Shown: positions 63,801-64,000 of the stretch, piece by piece
Position numbering within the stretch: the stretch's first letter is position 1
Layout of the letters: every line of letters starts with the position of its first letter
Origin: CAZMSD01 sp964568855
GTDB taxonomy: Bacteria; CAIWAD01
NCBI GenBank assembly: GCA_964568855.1
Contig: CAZMSD010000004.1
Location: forward strand, 1 to 64,000
DNA length: 64,000 nucleotides
Direction of reading: 5' to 3'
The notes under the pieces: generated by a model
Told to the model about the DNA's origin: nothing
The model's database searches: none
The model's input: only the letters and a program-made list of their open reading frames with translations
Translations under genes and position numbers: made by a program

Positions 63801-64000
63801 GTTTCCGGTTCGCGCAGACTGCAACTTGTCGTTGGTGAGAATCTCGAAAGGGAGCTGGAAGCGCTGGTCAAGTTCGTCCTGCCACTGTTCCGCCAAACTG
63901 CCGGGGCAAACGACGATGCACCGTTTCAGGTCCCCGCGAGCGATCAACTCCTTGATCAGCAGACCGGCCATGATGGTCTTGCCGGCGCCAGGATCGTCAG
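60810..64000 (-). CDS. SNF2/DEAH helicase with C-terminal DUF3883 domain (partial)
   Basis: At least 1060 residues; the N-terminus lies beyond the right edge. Reading in from the edge: DDPGAGKTIMAGLLIKEL (motif I), VVCDEAHKLSA (motif II), LLMTATPHNGKETDFQ (motif III), EHRDTLSYLAGRI, ATDAAGEGINLQ (motif V) and RLEQRFGRIHRIGQ (motif VI). The C-terminal 120 residues are a DUF3883 domain (IRFIEVKGRISGAESISV), which has a nuclease-like IEVKGR phrase. This is a DrmD-like or type I/III-restriction-like translocase. Class 1 DISARM also pairs an SNF2-type helicase with an adenine methylase, but DrmA/B/C are not in the window. Confidence 0.88.
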   Translation of the reverse strand, partial: DDPGAGKTIMAGLLIKELIARGDLKRCIVVCPGSLAEQWQDELDQRFQLPFEILTNDKLQSARTGNWFLENNLVIARLDKLARNEDLQEKLKVPDCGWDLVVCDEAHKLSATFFGGEVKYTKRYRLGRLLSTLTRHFLLMTATPHNGKETDFQLFMALLDGDRFEGRFRDGIHQANVSDLMRRLVKERLLKFDGTRLFLERIAHTVPYRLSEAEARLYKEVTEYVREEFNRADALENDRRAGTVGFALTILQRRLASSPEAIYQSLRRRRERLERRLRELKLLQRGTPPEEIAEGLPLLDAEDLEDLDEAPDCEVESTETEILDRATAARSIHEFEAEIATLEGLETLSEQVRHSGEDRKWTELAELLAEIFTPAALRGKSGETTPAYYTDPKPSASPGQKLVVFTEHRDTLSYLAGRITTLLGRQDAVVVIHGSMGREDRLKAQETFRHDPEVQVLVATDAAGEGINLQRAHLMVNYDLPWNPNRLEQRFGRIHRIGQTEVCHLWNLVADETREGDVYRRLLEKLDEARRALGGQVFDVLGKVHFEGKSLRELLIEAVRYGEQPEIQARLTEVVEGAFDRDRLQDLLEEKVLAPEIMDASRVQRVREEMERAEARRLQPHYIELFFLEAFKRLGGTIRRREPKRFQVTHVPATIRHRDRLVGTRAPVQERYERITFQKETIASQGQAPAAFVCPGHPLLDATLDLTLERHRDLLRRGAVLVDEQDDGTEPRILFYLEHSLQDGSRTSAGECRLISRRMLYVELDATGGTRHLQYAPYLDYRPLQPDEPCVDDLLERPEFNWIAGNLEQNAQSYAVAKVVPGHLEEVRARRLKWIEKTQAAVKDRLTKEIAYWDHRAEELKLNEQAGKQGARLNSREARRRADNLQERLRIRLEKLEQEKQISAQPPVVLGGVVVVPQGLFKSLAGGEATEGMQGGDHSAPAARARQAVMEVERGLGYEPVDREFERLGYDIESLDPKTGRLRFIEVKGRISGAESISVSCNEILYSLNKPEQFILAVVEFLDEEAHRMHYIRSPFQREPDFGVTSVNYKMSELLARAEAPR

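Noticed and set aside
60810..64000. Calling the island a standard class 1 DISARM system
   Set aside because: The helicase and an adenine methylase fit, but DrmA, DrmB (DUF1998) and DrmC are absent from the window, and the DUF499 and DarTG genes are not DISARM components.

Overview
The window is high-GC bacterial DNA, densely coding, with many 1-4 base stop/start overlaps (ATGA, GTGA, TTGA). Three large exported proteins (genes at 20408, 24047 and 49463) end in the FlgD-like/Por-type C-terminal sorting domain with a YPNPFNP or QPNPF motif. That tail is typical of the Fibrobacteres-Chlorobi-Bacteroidetes superphylum and of high-GC candidate phyla near it (Krumholzibacteriota/Eisenbacteria-like). 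With a lipoprotein transferase, outer-membrane barrel and multihaem cytochrome, this suggests a diderm bacterium of that group. The phylum cannot be fixed from this window.

Layout. (1) 1-9521: housekeeping genes. Leftward: ribonuclease Z and an M20 deacylase. Rightward: lysine 6-aminotransferase, NAD synthase, RsmI, Lgt, thymidylate kinase, an S41 protease, a HAD phosphatase and a trans-sulfuration PLP enzyme, followed by a citryl-CoA-lyase-like protein and a small membrane protein (to 11094). (2) 11133-11390: a 258 bp foldback element with 26 bp perfect inverted ends. (3) 11395-16271, leftward: a five-gene poly-gamma-glutamate operon, pgsB-pgsC-pgsW plus a secreted two-repeat protein and an outer-membrane-barrel-like protein. 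(4) 16715-20045: a secreted FN3 protein, a LegB-like dehydratase and a phosphopantetheinyl transferase, each overlapping the next. (5) 20046-26560: two beta-helix surface proteins in DNA with lower-GC stretches, flanked by a duplicated 49 bp piece of the transferase gene. (6) 26697-34177: leftward glucose-6-phosphate isomerase (preceded directly by an intrinsic terminator), a zinc-ribbon protein, and a methyltransferase/kinase/gamma-carbonic-anhydrase/NlpC/ResB operon; then a rightward cupin isomerase. (7) 34683-40730: a truncated SQR-like flavoprotein, a PAS hybrid kinase, tRNA-Leu, a tetrahaem cytochrome with a two-hairpin leader, and a membrane protein with a DUF1858 tail. (8) 40848-51067: an orphan adenine methyltransferase, a DEAD-box helicase, a UvrD-like helicase carrying a DnaQ-type exonuclease, a geranylgeranyl-reductase-like flavoprotein and a beta-propeller sorted protein.

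(9) 51218-64000, all leftward and running off the right edge, is a defence island and the most interesting part. In transcription order it encodes an SNF2/DEAH helicase with a DUF3883 tail, DarT (DNA ADP-ribosyltransferase toxin), DarG (macrodomain antitoxin), a DUF1156 adenine methylase, an AAA_14/DUF4143 ATPase and a Swt1-HEPN/DUF499 ATPase. The darT start overlaps the helicase stop codon, so a DNA-modifying toxin is embedded between the helicase and methylase of a restriction-like system. The methylase has its own promoter-like region with repeated GAGCCnATTA boxes. I infer a composite defence system in which DarTG acts as a guard or abortive-infection arm. The right part of the locus lies outside the window.
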